Source: Branchiostoma floridae
Lineage: Eukaryota > Chordata > Leptocardii > Amphioxiformes > Branchiostomatidae
Reading direction: 5' to 3'
NCBI RefSeq assembly: GCF_000003815.2
Contig: NC_049985.1
Span: 8,578,251-8,642,250, forward strand
Length of the DNA: 64,000 nucleotides
Part shown: positions 12,672-25,100 of the stretch, one piece after another
Position numbering within the stretch: position 1 is the stretch's first letter
Layout of the letters: the number at the start of each line of letters is the position of its first letter
Program-made: the position numbers and the translations under genes
The notes under the pieces: model-generated
Database searches by the model: none
What the model saw: the letters and a program-made list of their open reading frames with translations, nothing else
What the model was told of the DNA's origin: nothing

Positions 12672-13157
12672 CAGTCAAACCTGCCCAAGACGACCACCCG
12701 GGGGAACGGAAAAAAACGGTCGATTTGGACAGGTGGTCGCTGAGAAGAGTATCGACTCAAAACATGCCCGATGCAAAGTATAAATGGTTGCTATTGTGTT
12801 TAATGGCAAATAGCAAGCACACTGCACGCACGCAAAGAAGCAAGGTCTTTAATGTCAAATACAACATGCACACTGTAAAACTGTAAATTTAACCCCAAAA
12901 TCCGACGCAAACTGGCCGATTTCGGCACAAAATCGCCCTAATTATCATAAAAAATCGATGAAAACCTCAATCTTGAAAATGATGCGGTCGTTATAGGTCC
13001 CAATTTGGGCCGGTCGCGGTCGCGTTGGCCAGGTGGTCGTTGAGAAAAGGTCGCTTAATGCTTACGTCAATGGGAAAATAAATCGGGACCGAGAAAAAGC
13101 GGTCGAAATGGCCAGGTGGTCGCTGAGAAGAGGTGGTCGCTCGGGCAGGTTTGACTG
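12672..13157. mobile_element. TA-target MITE (486 bp), copy 1
   Basis: Inverted ends cagtcaaacctgccc and gggcaggtttgactg sit between TA dinucleotides (12670-12671 and 13158-13159), as for Tc1/mariner-type insertions. Internal ggtggtcgctgagaag words recur near both ends. No coding capacity. Copy 2 is at 34848-35383. It lies downstream of DCLK and may be within its longer 3' UTR. Confidence 0.85.
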
Positions 13158-13159
13158 TA

Positions 13160-14508
13160 TCAGAGTTTGTGGAAATTATAGGTCATGTGGATTGTGGTTA
13201 ATATATTAAGTGCAAACTTTGTTGTATTTGTCATGTAAATATTTGTGGACATTTTATGTATATGTAATTTATATTTCAGACATTCTAATTGACAAACACT
13301 TGAATTTTATCTTTTGGTTATTTATCTTAATGGTTAAAACAATATCGAGGTTAGAGGATTACCTCTTTTATTAATTCTTTAGTGACATAGCTGTATGATG
13401 GATTGGACAAAAAGCATAAAATAGATTCTTTTATTTACACTGTATGAAAGTAAGCTGACTTTGTATTGGACTTTTATGGCAACTTTGCCGTGAGAAATAT
13501 GAGGTACTGTAAGCAAAGGGAAACAGAACAGATTGATGTAGTTAATTAAAAATGGGAAAATGCAATGATAAATGATAATGATGGAATTCATTGATCAATT
13601 GTGATAGGAATGTGCATGATGAAATGCAGCAGCAGCAGCATTGTACATATAGCAAATAAGACAGTGAAAGTTCTTGATGATTACAACTATCGGTGAGTAG
13701 TAATTCTGATTGTTTAATTCCATGACTGAAGGCAATGCTGTTTTACAATGATCTCAGCAGAAATGCATGTAGTATAAACCGCAGGCAGTAAGGTTACAGG
13801 AACCATCTTGTTGTTGTTGATGAGAAGGAAATTGTGGGGCTCATACAAAAGCTTTAATGGATGACTCAACAGTAATGAGAAGTGTACATTGTTAGAAAAT
13901 GACTGTGACAGAATGCGCAAGAATGTTACGAGATGAAATGGGTACTGGACAGCCTTCCGGCCACATAATTTTTGAGGCTGTGTTGTAGCCTTCACTTTTG
14001 TATCAAGTGGGGTGCATTCCTTTCAAATCTGTATTGAGTTTAGATATTAAGGTAATGTTGTCCTTCCAAAGCTACATGTAGACGGCTGCCTTGACAACAT
14101 TAAGGTAAGGATGTGGCAGGCTCAGCTGACAAAGATCTCTCTCTTTTTGCATGAGTGCGCCATGGATATATTAACGAAAACAGTGATCGATGCTAGTTTG
14201 TACATTTGATATACTATGCTGATATGCTGGTGTGAACATTGTGAATCATGCTGTGGAAGAAATTGTGATGCAATAAAGTCGTAAGCTTCCGTAGGACATT
14301 TATTCAGGTGTTTTATGATCCAATCAAATTGCTACAATCCTTAGGCCGCCCAGATATCTGAACAAAATCATACGGGCCGTCCCAGAAGAGGAGCTGTAGC
14401 AGAAGATTGATCACTACATGCCACAGAACATAATACCACAAATACCCACAGGAGAAGGCCGGATTACATAGAGAAATACATCTTACAGTGCAAAGGAAGC
14501 ATGAGGAT
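13160..14508. other. Intergenic spacer downstream of DCLK, no gene seen
   Basis: AT-rich sequence with no convincing exon. It holds a canonical AATAAA at 14272-14277, a possible distal DCLK poly(A) signal, and a short agc run near 13629. Confidence 0.5.
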
Positions 14509-15403
14509 GAGTCAAGTAATGCAAGTAGTTTCGTAACAGACTCATTTTTTAATCGAATGAGTTGAAATTTGGCACAAATGTAGTGGCATATATCTTCTTG
14601 AGATTGAAATATCTAAATTTGTTGTTTATTATTTTTATGAGTGACTGAGTTGATTTCACCCTTGGGATTCCGTCAGAAGAAAAGTGAGGTCCAATTAACG
14701 TAGAATTAATAATTTTTCTAAACCAATTTTTGCCATTGAAGGAGACTGAGTCTGCACATGTAATAATCTGCATTTCTCTGTAATCCACATGCTTATTTTC
14801 GACTCTGAAATCCGATAGGTTTGTCTTTTTTCGTTGCTTCTGTAGATTGAGGTATAGGCGGTTGTCTGGGTTATGAGATTTGCGGTGTGTTGATTAAAAG
14901 TTTCTGTAGCCTTCTTTCCCATTATCTTAGAGGAATGAAAATTGACATTTAAACAATTAATACCTGTGGCAATTTTCGTTTCTTCTGGTTAATGGAAAAG
15001 TATTCTTTTAACCAACAACTCACGAATTGGTGTATAAATCCAATTTGCTCTATATCACAACTTCATCCTAGCAGCTGTAATTGAGGAACCACTAGGAGTT
15101 TAGACATGAACATCGGCATGCAACCTGTAGAGACATTTGTTATCACACATATGTAATTTCAACTTCCTACAGTACGCCAGATTGTCAGTGAGCCAGCTTT
15201 AGAGGAACGTATCGTCTGTCAAGGGTGGATTTGAAATCTTGAAATCAACTCAGTTGCTCATGATACAGACCAAATATACAAATTTCAATCTCAAGAGGAC
15301 ATAACTCTCACTCACACACATAACTCTGTGTCAACAAAATTTCAACTCATTCGATTGGAAAAAATGAGCGAATTACAAGATCCCTTGCATTACTTTCTGA
15401 CTC
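14509..15403. mobile_element. Foldback-type element with arms of about 130-150 bp
   Basis: The left arm begins gagtcaagtaatgcaag and the right arm ends with the inverse (cttgcattactttctgactc). The arms match further in: tcgaatgagttgaaattt at about 14554 pairs with aaatttcaactcattcga near 15340. The middle has no recognisable gene. The word cgaatgagttgaaatttggc recurs, altered, in the repeats at 48005-48640. Confidence 0.65.
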
Positions 15404-16943
15404 CGAACCTCGTACAATTGAAGATGTACAGATAGTGCGGGCGTTATCTGACGAAATGCAGAGGGTATTGACTGTCTAAACAGCAAAACCTATATAACTA
15501 TACATCAAGGGGATCGCTTTATCCGAACCCCCATATCGCGCCGATATCAACACAACGGAACGTTTAACATGTAACCAGCTGCAGTGAGAAGAAGAATACA
15601 GCAGATCAGAAATGATTGTCGATTGAGTAAGAGGCACTTCCGGGCCTCTGTCTCTGCCTCTGCTACTCCGGGTTGACAATAATCAGAGATTGCAACATAA
15701 CACATTTACTGAATGATATAATCTATCGATGTCTCTTCACAGATATATATGATAGGAGTTCTCATATACAGAATACTGGATGCTATCTCTTCAACAAGTA
15801 TACTAAATGATAGCCCAGGCCTCTAACACGAAACTGCAAAATACCATGGAGCAGTACAGAAGTAACGAAGCAACGCAAGCGCCTGGGGCTGAATGGCATT
15901 AAATTTACAATACGTTTCTCTCTTGGGAAGTAACATTAGAGCACAATATGCAAACGCACATATTCTCTTCACCAATGTTATCCATACAAAATATACTAAA
16001 TAATAGTTTCACCAATAACAACAGCACTATACAATTACTATGAAATTGGTACAGTACTGTTTAACATTGATTATGTAACGTAACATGCTTGACTGCTAAA
16101 CCATCTTTTTACACCCATTTTCTCTATACCCTAAAGGTTACAGTTGTAAAACAGTCCATGGTGTGGCTAAGGTTACAGTATTTACAACAATCGTGGAGTA
16201 TGTTCCCTGCACATGCCAGATATCTAAGGATATATCATTTACGGGTTTCACAAATTCCTTCACATCTATAGTATAACGTTACATATTTTTATTCTGACTT
16301 ACAGCAAGCCTCGATCCACATGTCATGTTGTCAACAAGCAACGATGTAATGTCTGACTCCAATCACATTCTTTTCGCGCTGCAACTTTTTGTGGTGCAGG
16401 TTTACCCTCCTACATACCCAAGTTTACGGGCACCATGAGACCTGGATACGGTATGATCACGTCAAGTGCAAAACTGGTGTCCGGCCTAGTAGTACGGTTT
16501 GCGGGAAGTATGACATACATGTAAATGAGAACAAAACGCTCAAAACATAAAGAATAGCCATGAGCACAATATGTGTATAATTCTCTATCGTGCCATTTTC
16601 ATTTTCCGTTTCCGAAAACAGCCCGTCCGGGTGAAACGGGACCATAGCAATAACTGGGCTCATGGGCCCATGCCGCCTACATAGGTGACATTATGGCGCC
16701 CACGAGGCCTGCATAGTCGGTCTCATTGGGCCCATGCCGCCTACATATGAATCACATAATATACTATGGTCACATTTCCATATGGTCACATTTGGAAATG
16801 TCAAGACAGCACTAGCCGGGCCCATGATGCCCATAACGCCTAGCATTCTTCTATCAGTCGCAGACTTTCGAAGCGGCATTACTCCTTCTCCAGGCCAACT
16901 TCCTTCCAAGGAGCTTTTGTTCGTTCCAAGGCAAAGAGAACGT
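15404..16943. other. Intergenic spacer between convergent DCLK and KISS1R-like genes
   Basis: I see no coding exon. A 20-bp word, gggcccatgccgcctacata, occurs twice (about 16665 and 16728), marking a small local duplication. Nothing else is supported. Confidence 0.5.
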
Positions 16944-16949
16944 TTATTT
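16944..16949 (-). terminator. Poly(A) signal of the KISS1R-like gene
   Basis: AATAAA on the minus strand (tttatt on plus), about 90 bp past the TAA stop at 17038. It is the first canonical signal downstream and gives a short 3' UTR. Confidence 0.55.
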
Positions 16950-17037
16950 TAGCGCATGTTGAAAATCACGAATCAGCGCTCCCCCCAAAAATAAACACCG
17001 TCGCTCCGAAAGTCTGCGAAGGAAGCTACATGCCACT

Positions 17038-20000
17038 TTACATTGCTGGGCTTATGGTGCTTAGGCTGTTTTGCCCACATTCGTTGATGGGCTGCATTGG
17101 GAGGGCCTGCCGTTGGGCGGCGCCCTGCCTGCGGGACAGCAGGCTGAGGTGGTCGCTGTTGGAGTAAGGCTCCTCCGCCTGCGGCGCCACGCGTGCCCGT
17201 CGGAAGCAGCGCGGGAACGACTTGCGGAAGGCCTTGCGAAAGTTTCCCCCCATGAAGGCGTAGACGAACGGATTGACGGAGGAGTTGGCGTAGGACATGC
17301 AGTGGGCCCAGATCTTCACGCAGGCCATGTGGAAGTTGAGCGGGAAGGCGGGATGGTAACTCTTGACCAGGTTGAGGATCATGATCGGCCCCCAGCACAC
17401 CGTGAAGCACACCACCACCACCAGCACGATCCGCGTGGTGCGCCGCTTCTGCTGCATGGCCGCCTTGTTGCATCTGCGGGAACAAGGAGACCTGGACTTT
17501 ATATCCGCACATTCTCCTTCGCAAAGACGTCCAACGGCGCGGACAAACCACCTGTTTGCTAGCGCCATTGGACGTCTCTGCGTAGGCGAATGTATCTACA
17601 CAGCTCACCATAAATTCGTTTTAGAGAGTAACGAATTGAAACGGGATGTTGCTTGGTTTTTCGAGGACGTGCTTCGAGCACATAAATCAGCCTCATTACT
17701 CAAAAATTGGGCACCTACTGGCTGCAGATAACACACCAGATGTATCATTCACCGGATGTATTACTAGCATTAAAGCTGATTTCAGCCTACTGCGAGGCAT
17801 AATAGTTTATGTTTCAATAGACCGTTTCTGTTTGTACCGTTGCAGCGACATCCCTTATTATACAGTTACATCAACAGGAATCAAGCAGAAACAGCCGAAT
17901 TTGCAAAATTCGTGCCACACTCGGGCTAGATGGACCTAATACCTATTCACAGGAGAGGCGAAATGAGCCGAAATGAGGTCTGAATGGAAATTCTTGTATA
18001 TTCCTGGGTATTCGTAGTACATTCCAGAAATTCTCACTGCATTCCAGGTATTCGTGTACATTCTGTGGTCGGCCGGTTCTTCATAGAATGACATCAGAAT
18101 GTTTCAAATAATGTTGGAATGCCTTAGAACGCGGTCGTACTGAATAGTTAGAATACACTTTGAATGCTGTTTGATATTTCTCCACCTCAAATGCATCTTG
18201 AAAGATTTGATCTTGACAAAACATTCGGGACGGCCACAGGAATCAGTAGGCACAAATATCTAGAATGCGGTGAGAATTTCTAGAATACACCACAAATTCC
18301 CAGGAATATACAAAGAATTTTATTCAGACGTCATTCCAGCTCATTCCGATTCTCGTGTGAATAGGTATTAGGTCCACTTAGAGTTACCGCCCGAATGAGG
18401 CACGAATTTTGCAAATTCTTTATTCCGGCTGAATCTGCTTGATTCCTGCTGATTCGGTTTCAATGTGAAGGCCCTATAACTGTCTAAGGGATGTCACTGC
18501 AACGGGACAAACAGAAACGGTCAATTGCAACATAAACTAATCATTCCGATTCTCTTGTGAAGGGGCCCTCACCTGCGGGGCATGACTCGGTCCGTGTCGG
18601 AGAGCCCGCTGTCGGGGGCGATCCGGGTCCAGAGACGCCGCAGCATCTGACTGTAGCACACCGTGATGATGACAACCTGCGGGCAGGACGGAGACATCAA
18701 CAATATCAACTATCCAGTAAATCAACCGAGCACCCGACCGAGCAACCAAACAACCGACCTACCTACCCTCCAAGCAGAGGTTGATGGGGAAAATCGTGAC
18801 ATTTTTCTTAAATGCCGTCTTTTTCTGTCAGCTATCCCCACGCTGATAAGAAAAGGGCCAATATTTTCTCCATCAACCTCTGGTTGCACGTTGAAGAGTG
18901 CGACCGACCAACCAACCAACCAACCAGTCAACCGACAAACGAACGTTCATCAAGTGTATATCACGGCACATCTGGCTGTATCAGTATACTATCACACCGT
19001 CATAATGACAACCTCCGGGCATTTATTGATTCAGTTGTTAATCTATCCAAGCATTTGATTATATCTAAATAAGGACTGTATTTGTTAGATACCTGTAGTG
19101 CGATTGGGATGTAAAGCAGTGTGTATGAGTGTGAGGATGTATGGGGGTCTGGAACTGTGCTGGTGTTGCTACATACAATTACACATATGTCCCTGCTTTC
19201 GTTTTGCTATTTCTATTGCCGATTTCATGACAATTGTCGGGACGATATGTCAATGCTTGTCCCTGTTATAGTCATCACTACGACATACAGTTGACATCAA
19301 ACGTACCGTAAGGATGTAGGCGGTGAGGAAGGTGAATGTCATGTAGCCAGCCTCCCAAGTGGCCGATTTCATGTCAGGACGACATGTCGATGCTGTTAGA
19401 TTGTCTCATGTTATAGTTATCACTACGACAGGTGAATGAATCAAGCTTACCGGAAGGATGTATGCGGCGACAAAGGTGTAGGTCATGTATCCGGCCTCCC
19501 AGGTGCTGCTGGGGTAGAACATGGAGCAGTACTCCTCCTGCGGCCCGTAGTACTCGTACGGCTCCAGGCGGGAGTAGATGGCCATGGGCAGCGAGCCCAC
19601 GATGGACCCTGGGAGTTGGGACGAACTGGTATTAGACAAAGCTTTACGCAAACTAATTAGACGATAAACTCATTATCTGTGCTTCTGTGCATCTACGCTC
19701 GTCTGGTAATTAGGGGTGGTTACCGCGGTACAGAAAATTTAGGTCAAGAGGATCAGGTCCAGGTCCGGACTTGAACATGGACCACATTATCAGTGAAAAC
19801 TTATGATCGGCCTATACTCAAAATAACCTCATACGGACTTGCATATACAGTGTACGCTTGTGTGAACCCGGCTTAGACAGCAAACTAATCAGATGATAAA
19901 TGCATCATTTGTGAAACTAATTAGATGATAAATGCATCATTTGTGCATCTACGCTCACCTGGTAATGTATCGTAATGTATCATTAATTACAAACGTACTA

Positions 20001-21699
20001 CTCGTTAGTGTGTCTGTGTTCTGTCCATGGAAACATTCTCCTTAATTCAAACATATGGCGTTTTAGGTGCGCAGTGTTCAATCATCCCAAGCTGTCCTGC
20101 TTGTTTGTTTCGCTAAAGCTAAGGGCACAGCCCGCCGTACGTGCAAGTACGTGCTGTCTACGTGCCGAAACGTGGGCAATCTTTTGGGATCCGTAAATGG
20201 TAAGTACCGACTCCGTACGGACTCGTGGGGAATACGACGGATTTTGGAGCACGCAGACACGCCGTAGAACTTTACGAGCAGGCAAAATTTTGTGTGCCAT
20301 CGGGCTTCGGATTTGCCCCCCGTACGTGCCAGTACGGGCGACGCGCCTGCCCTGTACAGCCTGAACGTTTTCAAAAATACCCCCCCCCAAAAAAAGTACG
20401 GACAAATTGCACGTACGGCGGGTTGCGCCCTTAGCTTTATACAAGTATGTTTGTTTATACGCGCTCTCACCTAGCCAAACACAGGCGCTGACGACTTTGG
20501 CCATGCGCGGAGTTCGCCACTGCTTAGACTTGATGGGATGGACGATGGCGAAGTACCGGTCCACGGACATGGCGGTCAGCGTGATGCACGTCGCCGTCAC
20601 CGTGATCTGGGGCAGGAATACAGAGACGTAAAAGCAAAACAAACAAACAAACAAACAAACAAACAAAACAACAAAGAACACGACAGACGTACCTAAAGGT
20701 GGTATCTTACTTAAAAAGATTACTTAATGAATTTCGCAGATATAGAACGAATATTCTTACGTTTTGTGTATTTTGTTATCTTCTAAATCATACTTTTACG
20801 TATTATCCAGTATCTCAATTATAAAAAAAATCGGCGAAAATTTGCCGAAAATAACACAACAGTGCCGCAGTGACCGAACCCTGCAGTGCCGCATCTGTGC
20901 CCCAAGTGCAGTGAGATACCACTTTTGCTGATTCAGAAGGTCATGACTGAGATACCTGGCTATAGTATATGACGAACTTGCACATGAACTGTCCAAAGAC
21001 CCAGCTGGTGAGCGGGTAGGTGCTGGCGGTGAAGGGCACGACGAACACCAGGAAGGACAGATCTGTCACGGCCAAGTTCAGGATGAAATAGTTCGTCACC
21101 TGTGTAAAATATTAAAGTATGATATTCAGTGCAAAAATAAGGGATAATGGAGTTACAACGAAAGCTTATTTCATCTCACTTCATTAGATAGCGCTATTAG
21201 TGGTGGAATAGTGGCAAGGCGGCATTGGTATCTGTCCTTAGTACTGAAATGGTTTGCTCCAAGTACAGATCCTTCATAACCTACAAAGTGCATCTGCTCC
21301 AACTACGGACCGCTTCATACCTTATCAAGTTCATTTGCTCCAACTACGGACCCTTAACACCTACCAAGTGCATTTGCTCTAAATACGGACCCCTTATGCC
21401 TTACCAAGTGCATCGTTGGAAAAAAAACCCCTCCATTCCCCAATCCTTACCGTGTGCATCTCCTTGTTCTTCACTATGATGTAGATGACCAAGTAGTTCC
21501 CGACAAGTCCGACCACCATGATGATGACGAAGAACATCGGGACCAGGTAGGCCTCTGGCCCGAGCTGTCCCCAGCCCAGCTCGGTACTGTTCTGCTGACT
21601 GCTGATCGACGCGTTGAAGTCGCCATAGAAAACGGACTGTGAGGTACTTGGCACAAACGTCCATGGAGTTGAGGATACTGTCGGCAACTCCATATCCAT
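17038..21699 (-). CDS. KISS1R-like: Kisspeptin receptor-like class A GPCR (KISS1R/GPR54 type), complete, 6 coding exons
   Basis: A seven-helix plasma-membrane neuropeptide receptor. Exons in transcription order: 21699-21451, 21099-20956, 20606-20471, 19608-19451, 18676-18573, 17473-17038. All have AG/GT borders and continuous phases, giving 408 residues. The N-terminus has two glycosylation sequons (N29, N37). TM1 holds GLVGN; D96 is in the TM2 motif LAVTD; C123 and C204 form the usual disulfide pair; DRY is at 147-149; CWGP at 290-293; NPFVY at 331-335. Stretches such as [47 protein letters not shown] and [16 protein letters not shown] match vertebrate kisspeptin receptors better than the related galanin or allatostatin receptors. 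The family couples to Gq. The start ATG at 21699 fits length and sequons, but an acceptor-like site ends at 21731, so a further 5' exon is possible. Confidence 0.9.
17510..17592. repeat. Inverted repeat (about 30-bp arms) beside the last KISS1R-like exon
   Basis: Arms cattctccttcgcaaagacg and its near inverse (cgtctctgcgtaggcgaatg) enclose a short loop. The transcript could form a hairpin starting about 37 bases upstream of the 3' splice site at 17473. It may be a tiny MITE remnant. Confidence 0.6.
17806..18537. mobile_element. Inverted-repeat element of about 730 bp beside KISS1R-like exon 5
   Basis: The left side (tttatgtttcaatagaccg, then a block with gacatccctta and ggacctaatacctattcaca) is mirrored on the right, ending cggtcaattgcaacataaa. 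Arms exceed 130 bp. The inner part (17932-18376) has its own mirrored ends, cctaatacctattcaca/tgtgaataggtattagg, and may be a separate insertion. It ends about 35 bp from the exon 5 donor at 18573. Confidence 0.7.
18774..18890. mobile_element. Small inverted-repeat element in a KISS1R-like intron
   Basis: Ends gcagaggttgatggggaaaa and its near inverse ttttctccatcaacctctgg enclose about 80 bp. The same words (gatggggaaaattgtgac, tcaacctctgcttgg) occur at 60385-60500, so this is a dispersed family. Confidence 0.55.
19701..19800. repeat. Decayed fragment related to the hAT-like MITE at 9157
   Basis: Ggttaccgcggtacagaaaa followed by caggtccaggtccgg resembles the end of the element at 9157-9604. 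A similar fragment is at 41717-41800. Target duplications are no longer visible. Confidence 0.4.
20116..20437. mobile_element. TA-target inverted-repeat element (322 bp) in a KISS1R-like intron
   Basis: Ends aagctaagggcacagcccgc and gcgggttgcgcccttagctt are inverted and flanked by TA. Repeated gtacgtgc/gcacgtac words occur inside. It is the intact relative of the element at 34577-35419 and preserves the empty site into which another MITE inserted there. It lies between exons 4 and 3, beside the donor of exon 3 (20471). Confidence 0.75.
20640..20666. repeat. (AAAC)n microsatellite
   Basis: A run of about six caaa units lies just upstream, in transcript sense, of KISS1R-like exon 3. A similar short run is at 24597-24615. 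Confidence 0.8.
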
Positions 21700-22159
21700 G
21701 GAGTAGTATGTTAGATTCTGTATCCGTCACCTGTTAGTGGATGGAAAAGAACATGATTCATTTTTTGCCAGAAACTTGGCAGAAACGTCCATGGACTTGA
21801 GGATATTGTCGGTAACTCCATATTCATGGAGAAGTACGTTAGATTCTGTATCCGTCATCTGTTGGCGGATGGAAAGAAACATGACTCAGTTTTTGCGAGG
21901 TTCTTTTTGCAAATTCTTGCCTGAGGACTAATTGAAGGTACAATGTAACATGAAAGGGACAAACAAACAGTGTAGAACAGTATAGATTATGTCTACTCTA
22001 GTCTAAATCCTAACTATAAACTGTGTCTGTGACAATAAAACCAGGTAGACACGCCCAAGGAGTTGAAGGTGCTGTCGGTTACGAGTAACCCCATCTCCAT
22101 GGAGAAGTACGTTAGATTCTGTATCCGTCACCTGTTAGTGGATGAAAGGGAACATGATA
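21650..22159 (-). repeat. Three copies of a 110-120-bp unit containing the KISS1R-like start codon region
   Basis: Copies at about 21650-21770, 21778-21897 and 22047-22159. The first overlaps the start of exon 1. All contain, on the minus strand, an acceptor-like aacag, then tgacggatacagaatctaac, then an ATG in a similar setting. Copy 2 reads MNMELPTISS..., close to the real [10 protein letters not shown]. Copy 3 reads MEMGLLVTDS. They could be decayed duplicates or alternative first exons. Confidence 0.75.
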
Positions 22160-25100
22160 CAACGGCATTTAATTTTTTTCCTTTTGAAACGTGAGACGCA
22201 TTTCCGTACTTTAGGTTTGTCAACAATGCGACTGACTGATACTTTAGGACAAAAAGGAACAATGTTGCTTGCTAAAGGAGGCAAAAGTAATTCCATAACA
22301 AAGAATAACCGAATTTGATATCCATTTGTTTGTTTTCTTGCTGATGTTGAATTCAAAACAGGCAAGTGAGCTTAGGATCCGTGCTCAACAAAACAAAAAA
22401 CATCATATCGTTAGTGGGAAGTGCATCTTTGTACGTCGGAAGAGCATCATTTTTAGTAGGAAGTGGATTCTTGTTAGTGGGAAGCGCATCATTATTACTG
22501 GAAAACACATCTTTGATTGTCAAGGAACCTCCAGTTCAGGAAGTCACCGTCTCTCCTACGAAATAAGTCGGCCCAAAATCGATCATCCCCCAATACAACC
22601 AATTCTTTTGTTTAACAGCCATGTTAGTATACAAAAGCAGATTATGAGAAATGTGATCATGAACTCAGACCTGCTCCCTTGAAACCCTTTTGGCGCCTTT
22701 TAACTTGAGTAACTCATACACAGGTCGCGTAGTACTGACTCGAGCACATCGTTAACGACACGATTTAGAACTTCCTCTCCTCAAAGGCAGGCTGTAAAAT
22801 GAACTTTGGTTAGTGCCAGTCGCCCTACGGTGTAGTTTTTATTGAAATGTATTCACCTGTCTTGATGGTAGTTTAAGTGCGTCTGAAGTTCATTGCTTTC
22901 AGCCCCATTACTCGCGTAGAGCGCTGTGTTACACGGAGAGACGCAGTTATCGCCGCTGGGAGCCGCTATCGTAATGACCAGGCAAGGCACTGACGTGCGT
23001 CAGCAATAAACGACGTGTTCGCCAACCCAAAATGGGACTTTTTAATTCTACCATCTCAAACCCTTATCATCGGTGTCAAAGAAAATTATGTCCCAGACAA
23101 TATGTCTGTGGCCTTTCATATTTTGGTAAATCAATAGTTGCGTGGAGTTTTAAATGGCATGCAGACGAAATCATAAGTCTGCAGAGGAAACATATGTATA
23201 ACATTACATTTGATTCGTGTTAATAACAGTCCACACCAAATTATTTCTACATGGTACATATCTGAATATCCAGGAACGGGTTAGAGAGAGACTCAACAAG
23301 CATGTCACATGTCAGAATACCAAGGAACGGACTGGAGAGGAATGCAACAGTAAATATCCAGGGACGGGCTAAAGAGGAATGTACACTGTAGATGTCAGAA
23401 CATATACATGTAGGTATGGACAGTCTGAGAGAACTGCAAGCGAGCTGCGCACCGCCACGGTTGACATCAATTTCCATTAGAATTCACCATGCAGAGATTC
23501 TCACCCTAGCTCCCGTCTCCTACGGAATTAATCGTTTTATCCGCAATTTCAGAAACTGCACAAGTCATAAACCTGGCTGATGCTAGGGTCACCTTCCCAA
23601 TCAGGCGTCCGGCTGGGCAGTGTTGGGGAACGAAATGTATACAGAAAACAAGAAATGTACCAAATATTCAAGAGTATAACTCGATATAAACTTTAATTTT
23701 GGGTTCCTGCAAAGAGCGCAACCAGGACCCGGGTTAGAAATGTGACCCTACCATGTTAGTGTCTGCCGCCTACGATTCCCGTTAAAGACGTTTCGTTTGG
23801 AAATGAATGATGAAAACATCGGAAGGCCCGGCAAGGTCACACATTTCTCCTATGCACAGTTGAACCCGGGGCCTACTACTGTAGTACTAGCATACATTGA
23901 ACTCGACACTACTTTGGCAGGTCACAGATTCCCCATGAGAGCAGCCAATCAGAAAATCGAAAATATGTTACCTTTAGGCAAAGTTGATTGGCTTCTGCCA
24001 TAAAAGGTCAATGAAATTCACGACCAAGAAGCGTTGAAAGTCCTTTCTGAGTCAAAACTTGTTTATAAGGTACCAAATCTAAGATCTGTGAGTAGAGGGC
24101 AACCACTGCATCACCGAATACAGACCGAACGCTGAAAGATACAGAAACGTAATCTGAAAATCCATCTGTTAATCCATCCGAGCCCCCTGTAGTAGCCACA
24201 TTTTTTTCTTTTTAATCATATCATCTTAATTCATTCCATTATTTGATTATCCTTATTGCACTATTATCATTTTCTAAGTATTATGCTGATTTATTATTTA
24301 TTGTTAAGTCAAACCATTAATTACATGGTTATCCTTATTGCATCATTATCATTTTCTACATATTACGTTACTTCATCATTCATTGTTAATTCATACCATT
24401 AATTACTTGTTTATCCTTATTGTATCATTATTATTCTATGTATTACTTTACTTTATTATTATATATCATAATCAATTTTGTTTAGTTCAAAGGAGGAGGG
24501 CTAAGTATAAGCTTCACGAGCTTTTTCTCTCCTCCTGCACCTGTTTTATCCATTGTTCCCGTTTTGTGTTTTAATGTAATACTTGTGTGCGAATAAATAA
24601 ACAAACAAACAAACGCTGAAAGATACTTTAATATCCCCTCGCAAAACAAACACTCAGGTTTTCCGAGAGTACTCTGTACGCTGTGCACGCTTTGTATGAG
24701 CGCCATGAGGGGAACAAGTAATCTGGACGCTGATTGTTTTGTGCCAAAAAAGGCAAGTTCGAGTCGAAACCAAGGATTAATGAATAGGCCGCGGGTTCGG
24801 CTCTGCGCAGGGGAAAGGTGTGTCGGATAGGTTGATATTCAGTTGGCGCTAGGCCGAGCTGCCAGGTGCGATTACCCGGAGACAGGAGGGAAGGCGCCTT
24901 CTGGATAACAAGTTAGAAACAAATTGCTGACTGGAAGTCTTAATCAGAAACAGTAATACAACACAGACACGTACATACAGGCATGGTAGAATGGCCAGCA
25001 AGTAAAATTGAAAATACAGGCTTTTCATTTGATGTCATCTGCGCCATGTTGGATCACAGTGTACGTCTGTAAACCACAGGAAGATGCAACTGCTTAATTC

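Noticed and set aside
17071-17562. 163-residue plus-strand frame
   Set aside because: It is antisense to the last exon of the KISS1R-like gene; GC-rich coding DNA keeps the opposite strand open.
24740-24770. Possible tRNA B-box (agttcgagtc)
   Set aside because: No matching A-box or cloverleaf around it; no tRNA gene is supported in the window.
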